58,898 bases of DNA from an uncultured Arenicella sp. (GTDB taxonomy: Bacteria; Pseudomonadota; Gammaproteobacteria; Arenicellales; Arenicellaceae), in NCBI GenBank assembly GCA_937974565.1, contig CALJWL010000066.1, forward strand, positions 1 through 58,898. Direction: 5' to 3'. The translations under genes and the position numbers were made by a program. The notes under the pieces were generated by a model. The model was not told where the DNA came from. It made no database searches and worked only from the letters and a program-made list of their open reading frames with translations. Within the stretch, counting starts at the first letter, position 1; every line of letters starts with the position of its first letter. Below, in pieces: positions 8,455 through 17,712 of the stretch.

Positions 8455-10356
8455 ATGAAACCCGTATTAGGAACGTGTTACTACCCAGAGCATTGGCCAG
8501 AAGAAACGTGGCAAGAAGACGCACAACGAATGGTGTCTTTAGGTTTGTCGTTGGTGCGGATTGGGGAGTTCGCATGGTCACGGCTTGAGCCCACACCGGG
8601 AACGTATCAGTGGGGTTGGTTAGATCGAGCCATTGATACCTTAGGCCGTTGCGGTCTGAGTGTGGTGCTGGGAACCCCTTCAGCAACCCCGCCACGATGG
8701 ATGCTCGAGCGTTACCCAGACATGTTGGCAGTTGATGAAAATAATAATACGCGCAAGTTTGGTTCGCGTCGGCATTACTGTTTTAGTCACCCAGGCTTTC
8801 GTGTTGAAGCGGCGAAGATCGCCAGCGTGATGGCGGAACGTTATGGTAATTCGCCTCACGTTCATTCATGGCAATTGGATAATGAGTATGGTTGCCACGA
8901 TACGATCGTTTCTTACAGTGAGCCAGCACGGCAGGCTTTCCGAGATTGGTTGAGTGTGAAGTATGTCTCCATAGACGCATTAAACGAAGCTTGGGGCAAT
9001 GTGTTTTGGTCCATGGAATACGCAAGTTTCGGTGATGTTGATTTGCCGAACCTGACGGTGACAGAGCCTAACCCATCGCACGTGCTGGATTTTAGACGTT
9101 TCTCTAGCGATCAGGTGAGAGTCTTTAATAAAGCGTTGGCCGATGCGGTACGCCAGCACAGCGCCAAGCCGCTGATTCACAACTACATGGGGCGGGTTAC
9201 CGAATTTGATCATTACAAAGTCGGAGATGACCTTGATATTGCCAGTTGGGACAGTTACCCGCTAGGGTTTTTAGTGGACCGTTGTGGTGCCAGCCCTGAG
9301 TGGCAAAAGCGTTTTGAAAGGCAAGGTGATCCAGACTTGCAGGCCTTGCATCATGATTTGTATCGCCAAGTTGGGCGTGGCCGTTGGTGGGTAATGGAAC
9401 AACAACCTGGGCCTGTGAATTGGGCGCCGTTTAATCCAGCACCATTGCCAGGAATGGTCCGGCTTTGGACTTGGGAAGCCATTGCACACCAAGCCGAAGC
9501 GGTTTGCTACTTTCGCTGGCGACAAGCCCCTTTTGCGCAAGAGCAAATGCACGCAGGTCTATTAAGGCCGGATTCAAAAGAGTCAGCAACCTACTCCGAA
9601 ATTGAACAGACACACCGAGAAATTACAGAACTCGGCGATATTCAAGTGGGTAGAGCGGATGTGGCATTGGTGTTTGATTATGAGTCGTGTTGGGCGTGGG
9701 AAACACAACCTCAAGGCCAAGATTTTGATGCTTTTACGATTGTCTTTGAGTTTTATCGTGGGCTGCGGCGTTTGGGGCTTACCTTGGACATACTGCGGCC
9801 AGATGCGACTTCACTAGAAGGGTACAAACTGGTTTTTGTGCCCGGCCTGTTTGATCTCACCACTGATCTACGGTTATTAATCAGTAACCATGATGGCGTT
9901 GTGGTTGTTGGGCCAAGATCTGGGTCACGAAATGAAAACTTCAGAATCCCTAACCCATTACCCCCAGCGATCAAAGAATTGGATTGTGAAATAGACTATG
10001 TTGAGACGTTCCCTAAAGGCTCTGCACGTGAAGTGCAAGGCGGTGGAGCAATACATACTTGGTTTGAGTCGTTGAAAACAAGCGCTAAAGTTGTTGAACG
10101 GTTAGCGGATAATTCGCCGATTTTAGTCGCAAACGCGAATGTGTACTATCTCGGAGCGTGGCCCGATGAGCAAGCGATGGCAAGCATGTTTGAGAAACTG
10201 GCCGTGAGTGCCGGAGTGAATGTTGAGCGTTTACCTGAAGGCCTGCGAAAACGGGAAACCCTTAGCCATGAGTTTATCTTCAATCATAATGCTCATGCTG
10301 TTGAGTTTCGAGGAGAACAAATAGAAGCCGCTGGCGTGCGAATTCATAAAAAGTAA
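8455..10356 (+). CDS. GH42 beta-galactosidase
   Basis: This is a 633-residue glycoside hydrolase of family 42, cytoplasmic because no signal peptide is present. The N-terminal barrel begins with LGTCYYPEHWPEETW, typical of GH42. The acid/base Glu144 is in QLDNEYGCHD and the nucleophile Glu315 in WWVMEQQPGPVNW. The trimerisation domain and a small C-terminal beta domain follow, and the length is slightly below the usual 650-690. It releases galactose from small beta-galactosides. Facing dgoK-dgoA-lactonase, it would supply galactose to an oxidative De Ley-Doudoroff route. The start has a good ribosome binding site. Confidence 0.92.
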   Translation: MKPVLGTCYYPEHWPEETWQEDAQRMVSLGLSLVRIGEFAWSRLEPTPGTYQWGWLDRAIDTLGRCGLSVVLGTPSATPPRWMLERYPDMLAVDENNNTRKFGSRRHYCFSHPGFRVEAAKIASVMAERYGNSPHVHSWQLDNEYGCHDTIVSYSEPARQAFRDWLSVKYVSIDALNEAWGNVFWSMEYASFGDVDLPNLTVTEPNPSHVLDFRRFSSDQVRVFNKALADAVRQHSAKPLIHNYMGRVTEFDHYKVGDDLDIASWDSYPLGFLVDRCGASPEWQKRFERQGDPDLQALHHDLYRQVGRGRWWVMEQQPGPVNWAPFNPAPLPGMVRLWTWEAIAHQAEAVCYFRWRQAPFAQEQMHAGLLRPDSKESATYSEIEQTHREITELGDIQVGRADVALVFDYESCWAWETQPQGQDFDAFTIVFEFYRGLRRLGLTLDILRPDATSLEGYKLVFVPGLFDLTTDLRLLISNHDGVVVVGPRSGSRNENFRIPNPLPPAIKELDCEIDYVETFPKGSAREVQGGGAIHTWFESLKTSAKVVERLADNSPILVANANVYYLGAWPDEQAMASMFEKLAVSAGVNVERLPEGLRKRETLSHEFIFNHNAHAVEFRGEQIEAAGVRIHKK

Positions 10357-10487
10357 GCGTTCAACTTGTCTGAAGTTTGCTTTGATGGGCGATAGACCGT
10401 TCGTTGCATACAATAGTGTGGAAAATTCTTTCTTGGCGCTAATGAGCGAGCTACAATTCGGTTTTACGTTTACCAGCTCAAAAAACA

Positions 10488-11030
10488 ATGAAAGTAGAAG
10501 CCACCAAATTAGAAGGCGTTTTGCTCGTCACCCCACAAGTGTTTGGCGATGATCGCGGGTTTTTTATGGAAACCTATAATCGGCAAAAAGCCATTGAGTT
10601 AGGTTTGCCAGGGCAATTTGTACAAGATAACCACTCAAAGTCCAGTAAAAATGTGTTGCGCGGTTTACATTATCAAAACCCACAGTGGCAAGGTAAACTT
10701 GTTCGGACCGTGCAAGGTGAAATTTTCGATGTGGCTGTCGACATTCGCGATGGTTCTCCAACGTATGGCGAGTGGGTAGGGTTTTATCTGAACGATGAAA
10801 ACAAACAACAGATCTACGTGCCCGAGGGTTTTGCTCATGGGTTTGTGGTCACCAGCGATACCGCTGAAGTGGTTTATAAATGCACTTCTTTATACGAGCC
10901 AGCACAAGAGGGCAGTGTGTTGTGGAACGACCCTGATATTGGTATTCAATGGCCTACTGACGAACCTTTATTATCGGCCAAAGATCAAGTAGGCCAGCGC
11001 TTGGTTGATTTGCCCGCGTTGTCAGTCTGA
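10488..11030 (+). CDS. rfbC: dTDP-4-dehydrorhamnose 3,5-epimerase
   Basis: This is a 180-residue cupin-fold epimerase acting in dTDP-L-rhamnose synthesis. The catalytic His61 is in VLRGLHYQNP and the proton-shuttle Tyr130 in EVVYKCTSLYEP. VPEGFAHGF is the conserved mid-protein motif. The length equals that of well-known RmlC proteins. It is followed 56 bp later by rmlD; the rmlA and rmlB steps are not in the window. The product is used for O-antigen or exopolysaccharide. Position and spacing suggest a two-gene unit. Confidence 0.93.
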   Translation: MKVEATKLEGVLLVTPQVFGDDRGFFMETYNRQKAIELGLPGQFVQDNHSKSSKNVLRGLHYQNPQWQGKLVRTVQGEIFDVAVDIRDGSPTYGEWVGFYLNDENKQQIYVPEGFAHGFVVTSDTAEVVYKCTSLYEPAQEGSVLWNDPDIGIQWPTDEPLLSAKDQVGQRLVDLPALSV

Positions 11031-11086
11031 TTTTATTGCCAATCGCCCCATTGATTTAAACACGATTCAAAGTCCTAGCGTAACTT

Positions 11087-11983
11087 ATGTCTGACATACT
11101 TATTATTGGTCAACACGGTCAAGTAAGCACCTACCTGCAACGTGAGATGATCGCGTTAGATAACGTGAAAGTGGCAGGGCGCGATGAGATTGACCTTAGT
11201 CAAGTGGACTTAGTCTATTCCGCTTTAGAGGCAATCGAGCCTAAATTGATTATTAACCCAGCCGCTTATACGGCTGTAGACGCCGCTGAGCAAGAGCGAG
11301 AACAGGCGTTCGCCATCAATAGCCTAGCGGTGGGTGAGATTGCTCGATATGCGAAAGATTATGACGTGCCACTGATACACTTTTCCACTGACTATGTGTT
11401 TACTGGCGATTCAGACGTTCCTTATTCTGAAAATAGCTCTGTCGGTCCAAACGGCGTTTACGGTCAAAGTAAGCTTGAGGGAGAAAAAGCGATTTTAGAT
11501 TCAGGTGCTTCGGCGCTTATTTTGCGCACGGCATGGGTTTACTCGAATCACGGTAACAATTTTTACAAAACGATGTTGCGTTTGAGCGAACAACGGACCG
11601 AACTTAATGTGGTTAATGATCAAATTGGCGCTCCAACTTACGCCGGTAGCATCGCCGCCGTGACCAAGCAATTAGTTGATTTGATTCTTGAGCAAGGTGG
11701 TTTAAAACCAGAACAGGTCGGCGTGTACCATTTTACTTGCCAAGGGCAGACGTCGTGGGCTGAGTTTGCAAGGGCGATTTTTGTGGAAAACGAAATTACT
11801 GAGATGGCGGTTCATGGTATTCCTACTTCGGAATACCCCACACCAGCTCAGCGCCCTGCGTTTTCGGTACTCAATACAGAAAAACTTTTAGACGTGTTCG
11901 ACGTGTCGCTTCCTCACTGGGGAACGGCGCTCAGTCAATGCGTTGCTGAGACGCGTTCTGTGATTGATGAGCGCCTGCGGTAA
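11087..11983 (+). CDS. rfbD: dTDP-4-dehydrorhamnose reductase
   Basis: This is a 298-residue short-chain dehydrogenase/reductase that performs the last step to dTDP-L-rhamnose using NAD(P)H. The glycine-rich nucleotide motif is IGQHGQVS (7-14). The catalytic Tyr125 and Lys129 are in YGQSK, with HFSTDYVF (98-105) and AAYTAVDAAE as RmlD-specific blocks. The start ATG at 11087 lies 56 bp after rmlC. The downstream helicase gene starts 41 bp after the stop, so read-through is possible. Confidence 0.93.
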   Translation: MSDILIIGQHGQVSTYLQREMIALDNVKVAGRDEIDLSQVDLVYSALEAIEPKLIINPAAYTAVDAAEQEREQAFAINSLAVGEIARYAKDYDVPLIHFSTDYVFTGDSDVPYSENSSVGPNGVYGQSKLEGEKAILDSGASALILRTAWVYSNHGNNFYKTMLRLSEQRTELNVVNDQIGAPTYAGSIAAVTKQLVDLILEQGGLKPEQVGVYHFTCQGQTSWAEFARAIFVENEITEMAVHGIPTSEYPTPAQRPAFSVLNTEKLLDVFDVSLPHWGTALSQCVAETRSVIDERLR

Positions 11984-12024
11984 CATGGAAGTCATACTCA
12001 GTGCCGTGAAAATGAGTGTGTTCC

Positions 12025-13995
12025 ATGGGTGAGGCACTTGATGGTGCAACGGCCGCTGAAGTGTTAGGAGAACACGGCCCTTTTGCTTCAGCAATCGCCA
12101 ATTTCTCTGTGCGTGATGCGCAAGTTCAAATGGCCTCGGCCATTGAAAAAACCATTGAGTCTAAACAAACCTTATTGGCTGAGTCAGGTACAGGCACGGG
12201 TAAAACCTACGCCTATTTGGTGCCCGCACTGTTATCTGGTAAGACAACATTGGTTTCGACGGGCACCAAGCATTTGCAAGAACAACTGTTTCATCGTGAT
12301 ATTCCCGCCGTACTTAAGCATTTAGAATTAAGCTCTAAGGTCTCTTTATTGAAGGGGCGAAGCAATTACGTGTGCTTACACCGCACGATGTTGGCGCGCA
12401 GTGATGCTCGCCGTATGGATAAAGTGCAGCTACACGAATTTGAGACATTAAACTCGTGGTTGCCTAGAACCGGTTCAGGCGATATTGGCGATCTGAGTGA
12501 GGTTCCTGAGGATTCGCGTATATGGCCTTCCGTCACGTCCACGGTGGATAATTGCATTGGTACTAATTGCAGTTTTTTCGAGGACTGTTACGTTAATAAG
12601 GCGAGAAAAGCAGCACTTGAGAGCGATGTGGTTGTGGTCAATCATCACCTTTTCTTTGCCGACAAGTCCCTTAAAGACGACGGCTTTGGTGCTTTATTGC
12701 CAGAGGTCAATACGGTCATCTTTGATGAAGCTCATCAAATACCAGATATTGCGTCAAATTTTCTGGGTCGCAGTTTCAGCTCTTGGCAGGTGATGGAACT
12801 TATTGCTGATACGCGTGCCGCCGAATTGAAAGAAAAAAGCTTAATTCGTGACTTGATACCCAGCGCAGACGCATTAGATAAATTAACCGCGGATTATCGT
12901 TTGAGCTTGGGGCTTAATGAGCGGCGGGTATCGTGGCTTGAATTAGTTGATGAAGTGCCTAATTTACCCAAAAAGCTTACCGCTCTTGCTGGTAATTTAA
13001 CCGCGTTTTCTGAATTGCTTGAAGACGCCGCCGTGGCCGGTGAAGCGTTAGGGCGATGCCATGAGCGGGCGGTTGAGCTAGCACAGGAGTGTGAGCGTAT
13101 CGCGGCCGATGAAGATAATGAAGATGTGGTGCGTTGGGTTGAAGTGTCTCGGCGTACGTTTCGCATACACGAAACGCCTCTTAATATTGGTAATGAGTTA
13201 AGCAACTATTTTGGGAATAATCAGCAAGCACGCATTTTTACGTCGGCGACGTTATCAGTCGACGGAGACTTTAAGCATTTTCAGCAACTGGTTGGTTTGC
13301 AGTCAGGCTACCGAGAAGAAACTTGGGATAGCCCATTTGATTACTTTAATCAAGCCGTACTTTATGTGCCTGAAGGCATGCCTGCGCCAAAAGACGATGG
13401 TTTTGGTGATGCGGTATTTGCTGAAGTGTTGCCATTAATTACGGCCAGCAAAGGCGGGGCCTTTGTGCTGTTCACCAGCTTTCGCGTGATGCAGCAATTT
13501 GAGGAGCGATTGATCGAATGCAAGGAGAGCGGTGGCGCTAAATTTAATATTTTAACGCAGGGTGATACCAGTAAACGCGAGTTGTTACGTGAGTTTGTCG
13601 AAAAAGAGAACTCAGTATTATTGGGAACCATGAGTTTTTGGGAAGGCGTCGACGTGCCAGGCGATGCTTTGCGTTGTGTGATCATCGATAAATTGCCTTT
13701 TGAATCTCCTTTTGATCCAGTGATTAAAGCAAGATTAAATGCAATGCAAGAAGCCGGTGATAATCCGTTTATGAATTACCAAGTTCCTAGAGCGGTGATA
13801 ACATTACGCCAAGGGGCTGGGCGACTTATACGAAGCACTGATGACAAGGGCGTATTAATGATTTGCGATGGCCGTCTGCGCACTACTCACTATGGTCGAA
13901 CCTTCTTAAACAGCCTGCCGAAGATGCGTCGTACGGCTGATCAGGCGAAGATATGCGCATTTTTAGAGCGCTTGTCGGCCGCGTCAAAGGCATGA
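12025..13995 (+). CDS. YoaA/DinG-family ATP-dependent DNA helicase with Fe-S cluster
   Basis: This is a 656-residue superfamily 2 helicase of the XPD/DinG type. Walker A is ESGTGTGKT (53-61). Four cysteines at 117, 177, 182 and 188 fit an Fe-S cluster domain, and the DEAH box lies at 234-237. The C-terminal motifs LGTMSFWEGVDVPG and RQGAGRLIR complete the set. Size and adjacency to tsaB match E. coli YoaA rather than DinG. The predicted role is ATP-driven DNA unwinding during replication repair. I choose the ATG at 12025 over the upstream GTG at 12016; no good ribosome binding site separates them. Confidence 0.88.
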   Translation: MGEALDGATAAEVLGEHGPFASAIANFSVRDAQVQMASAIEKTIESKQTLLAESGTGTGKTYAYLVPALLSGKTTLVSTGTKHLQEQLFHRDIPAVLKHLELSSKVSLLKGRSNYVCLHRTMLARSDARRMDKVQLHEFETLNSWLPRTGSGDIGDLSEVPEDSRIWPSVTSTVDNCIGTNCSFFEDCYVNKARKAALESDVVVVNHHLFFADKSLKDDGFGALLPEVNTVIFDEAHQIPDIASNFLGRSFSSWQVMELIADTRAAELKEKSLIRDLIPSADALDKLTADYRLSLGLNERRVSWLELVDEVPNLPKKLTALAGNLTAFSELLEDAAVAGEALGRCHERAVELAQECERIAADEDNEDVVRWVEVSRRTFRIHETPLNIGNELSNYFGNNQQARIFTSATLSVDGDFKHFQQLVGLQSGYREETWDSPFDYFNQAVLYVPEGMPAPKDDGFGDAVFAEVLPLITASKGGAFVLFTSFRVMQQFEERLIECKESGGAKFNILTQGDTSKRELLREFVEKENSVLLGTMSFWEGVDVPGDALRCVIIDKLPFESPFDPVIKARLNAMQEAGDNPFMNYQVPRAVITLRQGAGRLIRSTDDKGVLMICDGRLRTTHYGRTFLNSLPKMRRTADQAKICAFLERLSAASKA

Positions 13996-14101
13996 TATAC
14001 AGTCTGTCTTTAACGAACCTGAGTTGAATCACTTCAATCATGAACCAAAGACATCCAACGTACACTTGTGTGGGTGTCTTCAACCCCATTGTCACTAACG
14101 T

Positions 14102-14848
14102 ATGCCGCCTGATGTAAATCCAACGATATTGGCCATTGAAACTTCGACTAAAGCTTGCTCTGTCGCGTTGTTGCATGACGGCGATACTCAATCGCTTTGT
14201 GAAGTGGGCAATAACATTCATTCCCAAGTTCTCTTAGAAATGGTGCAGTCATTGCAAGATAAAATGGGGATAAAGCCCAGTGACTATAGCGCAGTGGCGG
14301 TTGGGCAAGGGCCGGGTTCGTTTACCGGTCTTAGAATTGGTGTGGGGGTAGCGCAAGGCATAGCTTATGGCGTTAATTGCCCAATGATCGGCCTGTCTTC
14401 GTTGGATGTGTTAGCTTATATGGCCTCTGTTGATGTGTCTTTAAATGGCGCAAGTGATCATCGAGTGTTGGCCGGTATTGATGCCCGTATGGGCGAGGTA
14501 TATTGGGCTGATTATTCCATTAAATCGGGTGCTGTTCAAAGAGTGGGAGAGATGCGGGTTGGGCCACCCAATTCAATTTCAAGCATCTGTGAGAAAACGG
14601 CTTGTTCTCAAACCGTCTTAGTCGGTAATGCATGGTCAGAGTATCAATTTCAGTTCGAGGATGACTTTATCAATGAAGCGCACCGGTTAGAGACGTTGTT
14701 GTACCCTCATGCTGCTCAGTTAGTACAACTTGCCAGCGACAGTTACGCCGCAGGAAAATGGGTCGATGCAATGGAGTTTGCCCCGATTTACGTTCGTAAT
14801 GATGTGGCTAAAAAGTCCAACAAACCGTTGCCAGGAAAACGAATTTAA
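14102..14848 (+). CDS. tsaB: tRNA threonylcarbamoyladenosine biosynthesis protein TsaB
   Basis: This is a 248-residue ASKHA-fold protein, partner of TsaD, TsaE and TsaC in making the t6A modification at position 37 of ANN-decoding tRNAs. The start ILAIETSTKACSVALL and the block VGQGPGSFTGLRIGVG are diagnostic of TsaB/YeaZ. It is slightly longer than the usual 230. It follows the helicase gene with a 106-bp gap, the same neighbourhood as in enterics. A hairpin (14849-14876) follows the stop immediately. Confidence 0.92.
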   Translation: MPPDVNPTILAIETSTKACSVALLHDGDTQSLCEVGNNIHSQVLLEMVQSLQDKMGIKPSDYSAVAVGQGPGSFTGLRIGVGVAQGIAYGVNCPMIGLSSLDVLAYMASVDVSLNGASDHRVLAGIDARMGEVYWADYSIKSGAVQRVGEMRVGPPNSISSICEKTACSQTVLVGNAWSEYQFQFEDDFINEAHRLETLLYPHAAQLVQLASDSYAAGKWVDAMEFAPIYVRNDVAKKSNKPLPGKRI

Positions 14849-14876
14849 GCCCTTCCTGCAAAAAGTGACGAAGGGC
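14849..14876. terminator. Hairpin between convergent tsaB and a secreted-protein gene
   Basis: Arms GCCCTTC (14849-14855) and GAAGGGC (14870-14876) enclose a 14-base loop directly after the tsaB stop and just before the end of the opposing gene. The position suits transcript end formation in both directions, but no T-run follows, so the terminator call is tentative. Confidence 0.4.
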
Positions 14877-14882
14877 AGGCAG

Positions 14883-15362
14883 TTAACAACTGACTTCGAA
14901 TTCGCCTTTTTTCAGTGATTTTCCGTCGACAAAAAGTTCGACTTCCCAAACGCCTATAAACTCTTCTAGGCCGGCTGCTGGGTTTATCCATTGAATCATT
15001 GCAGCGCCCTTGGCTCGCGACAATTCTAGCCACGCCCAAAGTTGTGTGCTGGGTTTATTGGTGATATAAAAATCGTACTTGGTGTGTTCGCGTGAAGCGC
15101 CATTAGGGCCCGTCCACTGAAACTCAATTTCATGCTTTCCTTTATCAAGGTTTGCGAGTTCAGTCACCGCGTAGATTTTATCCAGACAATCAAAGTGTTT
15201 TTGGCTCTCGTTCTCAGGAAAACCATGCTGGTCTGGGATGGTAAAGCGCAGTGACCCTGTAGTACGATTAGTACGATGGTCGTTGGATATGGCTTGAGCC
15301 AGTGACATTTGACCGAACGTTAATGCAATAATAACGGTTAAAAATGGTGTGTATAAAGCCAT
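14883..15362 (-). CDS. Predicted secreted protein, function unknown
   Basis: This 159-residue protein has a signal peptide (a hydrophobic core after MALYTPF, ending near LAQA). The mature part has two cysteines, one in HFDCLDKIY and one as the final residue, plus a beta-rich pattern with several Trp. The second half (FIGVWEVELFVDGKSLKKGEF) reads like a small beta-sandwich edge. I prefer the ATG at 15362 over the ATG at 15380 because AAGG lies at the right distance and the signal peptide is then of normal length. I recognise no named family. Confidence 0.6.
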   Translation of the reverse strand: MALYTPFLTVIIALTFGQMSLAQAISNDHRTNRTTGSLRFTIPDQHGFPENESQKHFDCLDKIYAVTELANLDKGKHEIEFQWTGPNGASREHTKYDFYITNKPSTQLWAWLELSRAKGAAMIQWINPAAGLEEFIGVWEVELFVDGKSLKKGEFEVSC

Positions 15363-15418
15363 TTTAAGCCTTGGTCTCATGCTTTTAGTGCGCTTATTCT
15401 TTGGATGAAACGTAAGAA

Positions 15419-15438
15419 GGGTGCCGACATCGACACCC
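15419..15438 (-). terminator. Possible terminator of the lipoprotein gene
   Basis: GGGTGCCG and CGACACCC form an 8-bp stem with one mismatch around a short loop, 27 bp past the minus-strand stop at 15465. A pyrimidine-rich stretch follows in the minus direction. It could equally be part of the leader of the next minus-strand gene. Confidence 0.4.
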
Positions 15439-15464
15439 CTCGTTATCTTACTAGGAGTGTTTTA

Positions 15465-15896
15465 TCAGCCGCGAGTAAGTGTGATTGTGCCGCTGCCCGT
15501 TTGGCCGCTGCAACCCGTTGAAGGGGTGCCACCTTGTACATAGCTGCCTGACAGAGTGTTCCCACCATCCGATAAAGTTAGCTGAAACATTGTGTTGCCG
15601 GCCTCAAGTGATACACCAAAACCTTGAACTAGGCCCGTGACTGCCACACTGATTAAGCAGGTGTTTGTTCCGTTAGAATCGAATAACACATTGCCAGTAA
15701 TCTCGCTTGAGTTGAGCGGTTGCGAAAGATTGAACGACGCGGTGCCGTTCTGTGTTCCTGGTGTGTTACCCCATGTGCCGTTAAATGTGCCGCTCACGTT
15801 CTGGGGCTCAGGAGTTGAGCTTGAGCCGCCGCTGCTGCAGCCAATCAAGATCGTAGCGAGTGCTGGGATTAATAGGGCGGTCGCTAATTTATTCAT
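15465..15896 (-). CDS. Small predicted lipoprotein, Gly/Ser/Thr-rich
   Basis: This 143-residue protein has a lipobox ending LIGC, with Cys20 as the predicted lipidated residue, followed by a Ser/Gly-rich linker. The mature domain is low-charge, rich in Gly, Thr, Asn and Ser, with alternating hydrophobic residues that suggest a small beta-barrel or sandwich. Two further cysteines (NTCLIS and TGCSGQ) may pair. Lys2 and the Ser after the lipobox Cys favour outer-membrane sorting. I recognise no specific family. Confidence 0.65.
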   Translation of the reverse strand: MNKLATALLIPALATILIGCSSGGSSSTPEPQNVSGTFNGTWGNTPGTQNGTASFNLSQPLNSSEITGNVLFDSNGTNTCLISVAVTGLVQGFGVSLEAGNTMFQLTLSDGGNTLSGSYVQGGTPSTGCSGQTGSGTITLTRG

Positions 15897-16154
15897 AATA
15901 TGCTTTCGGTTTAGTTTGTATGTATTTGTTATTTCAAAGAATATATCGCATAAACTTGTCGGCTAGCAAGCATGAAATAGTGATTGCCCGACATTTGTGA
16001 TTATTTTTTATTCTGTGATGGGTATTCAGCCCCTGCGTTCAAAAAAATCAGATCAAAAAATAATGACTTTGACGTGTATGCAAATGATCAGAAAAACCAA
16101 CTAATGGGAGACTAACGTTATGCGTGTGACACAGGGTTGATGCTTAACGTTTCT

Positions 16155-17408
16155 TTAAGTAAGTTTGATGATTCGTGCTACCTTAACCGACGTGTCTCGA
16201 GTTTGCACGATCTCAATAACGTATGGGTCTAGTTTAAAACAAGTGGCGGCTTCCGGAATATCTTCTAACTGCTCTGTAATTAAACCGTTTATGGTCTTTG
16301 CGTTTTGTGTGGGTAAATCCCACTCAAGTTTGCGATTGATGTCGCGAATGTTGGTGCTGCCGCGCACCAAGTAAGACCCAGAGGCTTCTTCATCAATGTC
16401 ATCGTCCAGCGCTGGGGCGATGCTGGTAAATTCACCGACCACCTCTTCTAAAATCAATTCAAGCGTGACCAAGCCCTTGATGTCCCCGTATTCATCAACC
16501 ACAACACCAAAACGCCGTCGCCTGTCTTGTAAATTGGTCAAAGCGTGAGTGATGGAGGTGTTTTCAGGAATAAAGTAAGGGGTGCGAATCATGCTCAGCA
16601 TGGTTTCCTTATTAAACTCACCAAGTTGAGACAAGTAAAACATTTTACGAATGTGAACAATGCCAATGATATTGTCTAAGCTGCCTTCAAACACCGGCAC
16701 ACGCGTGTGATGAGAGGTGGCCAATTGTTCCACGATTTCTTCCCAATCGTCTTCCAAATCAATGGCTTCCATTTCAGCTCTGGGCACCATCACGTCTTCG
16801 ACAGTGACTTTTTCCATTTCTAATATGCGCAGCAACATGCTCTGATGCGATGTGTTTAACAAACCACTGGACTCCGCCACCGCCGCCCTTAACTCATCAT
16901 TGCTGAGAGCGTCATTTTGTGTTGTCACGCGTACCCTGAATAATCTTAATAGCCCATTAGAGAAGAATTTAACCAGCCAAACGGCTGGGGCTAATACAAC
17001 TTGCAGGCCCGCTAAAATCCACGCAGCCGGGAAAGCAATGACTTCAGGGTAAAGAGCCGCCAAGGTTTTCGGAGCCACTTCTGCAAAAATAAGCACAACG
17101 AACACCAAAACCATCGGGGCATAGGCTAACCCCGAATCACCGAATAGCCTAAGACCAATGACCGTGGCTAAGGTTGAGGCTGCAATGTTGGCTACGTTAT
17201 TGCCGAACAGAATTGTCCCTAATAAGCGGTCGGGTTCATCCAACAGTTTGACTACTAGTTTCGCGCTGCGGTTACCGCCCTCGGCACGAGTTTTGATACG
17301 ATAACGGTTCACCGCCATCATGGCGGTTTCTGAAGAAGAGAAAAAGGCCGATAAGAAAATCAGCAAAACTAGGGCTAGAAATAAAACCCCGATCGGAACA
17401 TCGTTCAA
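16155..17408 (-). CDS. CorC/CNNM (DUF21-CBS) inner-membrane protein, YfjD-like
   Basis: This 417-residue protein has the CNNM order: an N-terminal DUF21 membrane domain (starting FLSAFFSSSETAMMAVNRYR, with an NNVANIAAS segment), then a CBS pair (VMVPRAEMEAID to VVVDEYGDIKGLVTLE), then a C-terminal CorC_HlyC domain. The length is close to E. coli YfjD (about 428). The family has been linked to Mg2+/Co2+ efflux or resistance; that role is inferred here. The only upstream in-frame start is TTG at 17408; an ATG just before it is out of frame. It is divergent from acnB. Confidence 0.87.
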   Translation of the reverse strand: MNDVPIGVLFLALVLLIFLSAFFSSSETAMMAVNRYRIKTRAEGGNRSAKLVVKLLDEPDRLLGTILFGNNVANIAASTLATVIGLRLFGDSGLAYAPMVLVFVVLIFAEVAPKTLAALYPEVIAFPAAWILAGLQVVLAPAVWLVKFFSNGLLRLFRVRVTTQNDALSNDELRAAVAESSGLLNTSHQSMLLRILEMEKVTVEDVMVPRAEMEAIDLEDDWEEIVEQLATSHHTRVPVFEGSLDNIIGIVHIRKMFYLSQLGEFNKETMLSMIRTPYFIPENTSITHALTNLQDRRRRFGVVVDEYGDIKGLVTLELILEEVVGEFTSIAPALDDDIDEEASGSYLVRGSTNIRDINRKLEWDLPTQNAKTINGLITEQLEDIPEAATCFKLDPYVIEIVQTRDTSVKVARIIKLT

Positions 17409-17712
17409 TGTGTATTCACACTCATGATAGTGATAATTTGCTCATTCGAGCCAACGTTAGACATTGTACCACTTCAAGTTTGGCCTTGTGTATAGTAAAA
17501 TCACCAACCTAAATTTTGGCGATGTCGACATTTTACACGATGTGCTTGCTACAATGTTAATACCAAAAGAAGTGGTTCTTTAACGTTGTCAGAGACGCAA
17601 CGATCATTGTTATTATAGACAATACCCAGTTGTAAATCGTAGATCAGCCAAGTCGTTGTCGACCCCATCTTCCACTCCTAACGAATTTAACAGCAAACGC
17701 CGAGGATTTATT
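17409..17712. promoter_or_regulatory. Divergent corC / acnB intergenic region with two palindromes
   Basis: There is no gene in this 304-bp gap once the acnB start is corrected. A TGTCGACA palindrome (17523-17530) matches sites near the GntR-etfB promoter. A second inverted repeat, ATTGT (17606-17610) and ACAAT (17619-17623), encloses TATTATAG, which looks like the -10 element of acnB. A GAGGA ribosome binding site (17702-17706) sits 6 bases before the GTG at 17713. Confidence 0.55.
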
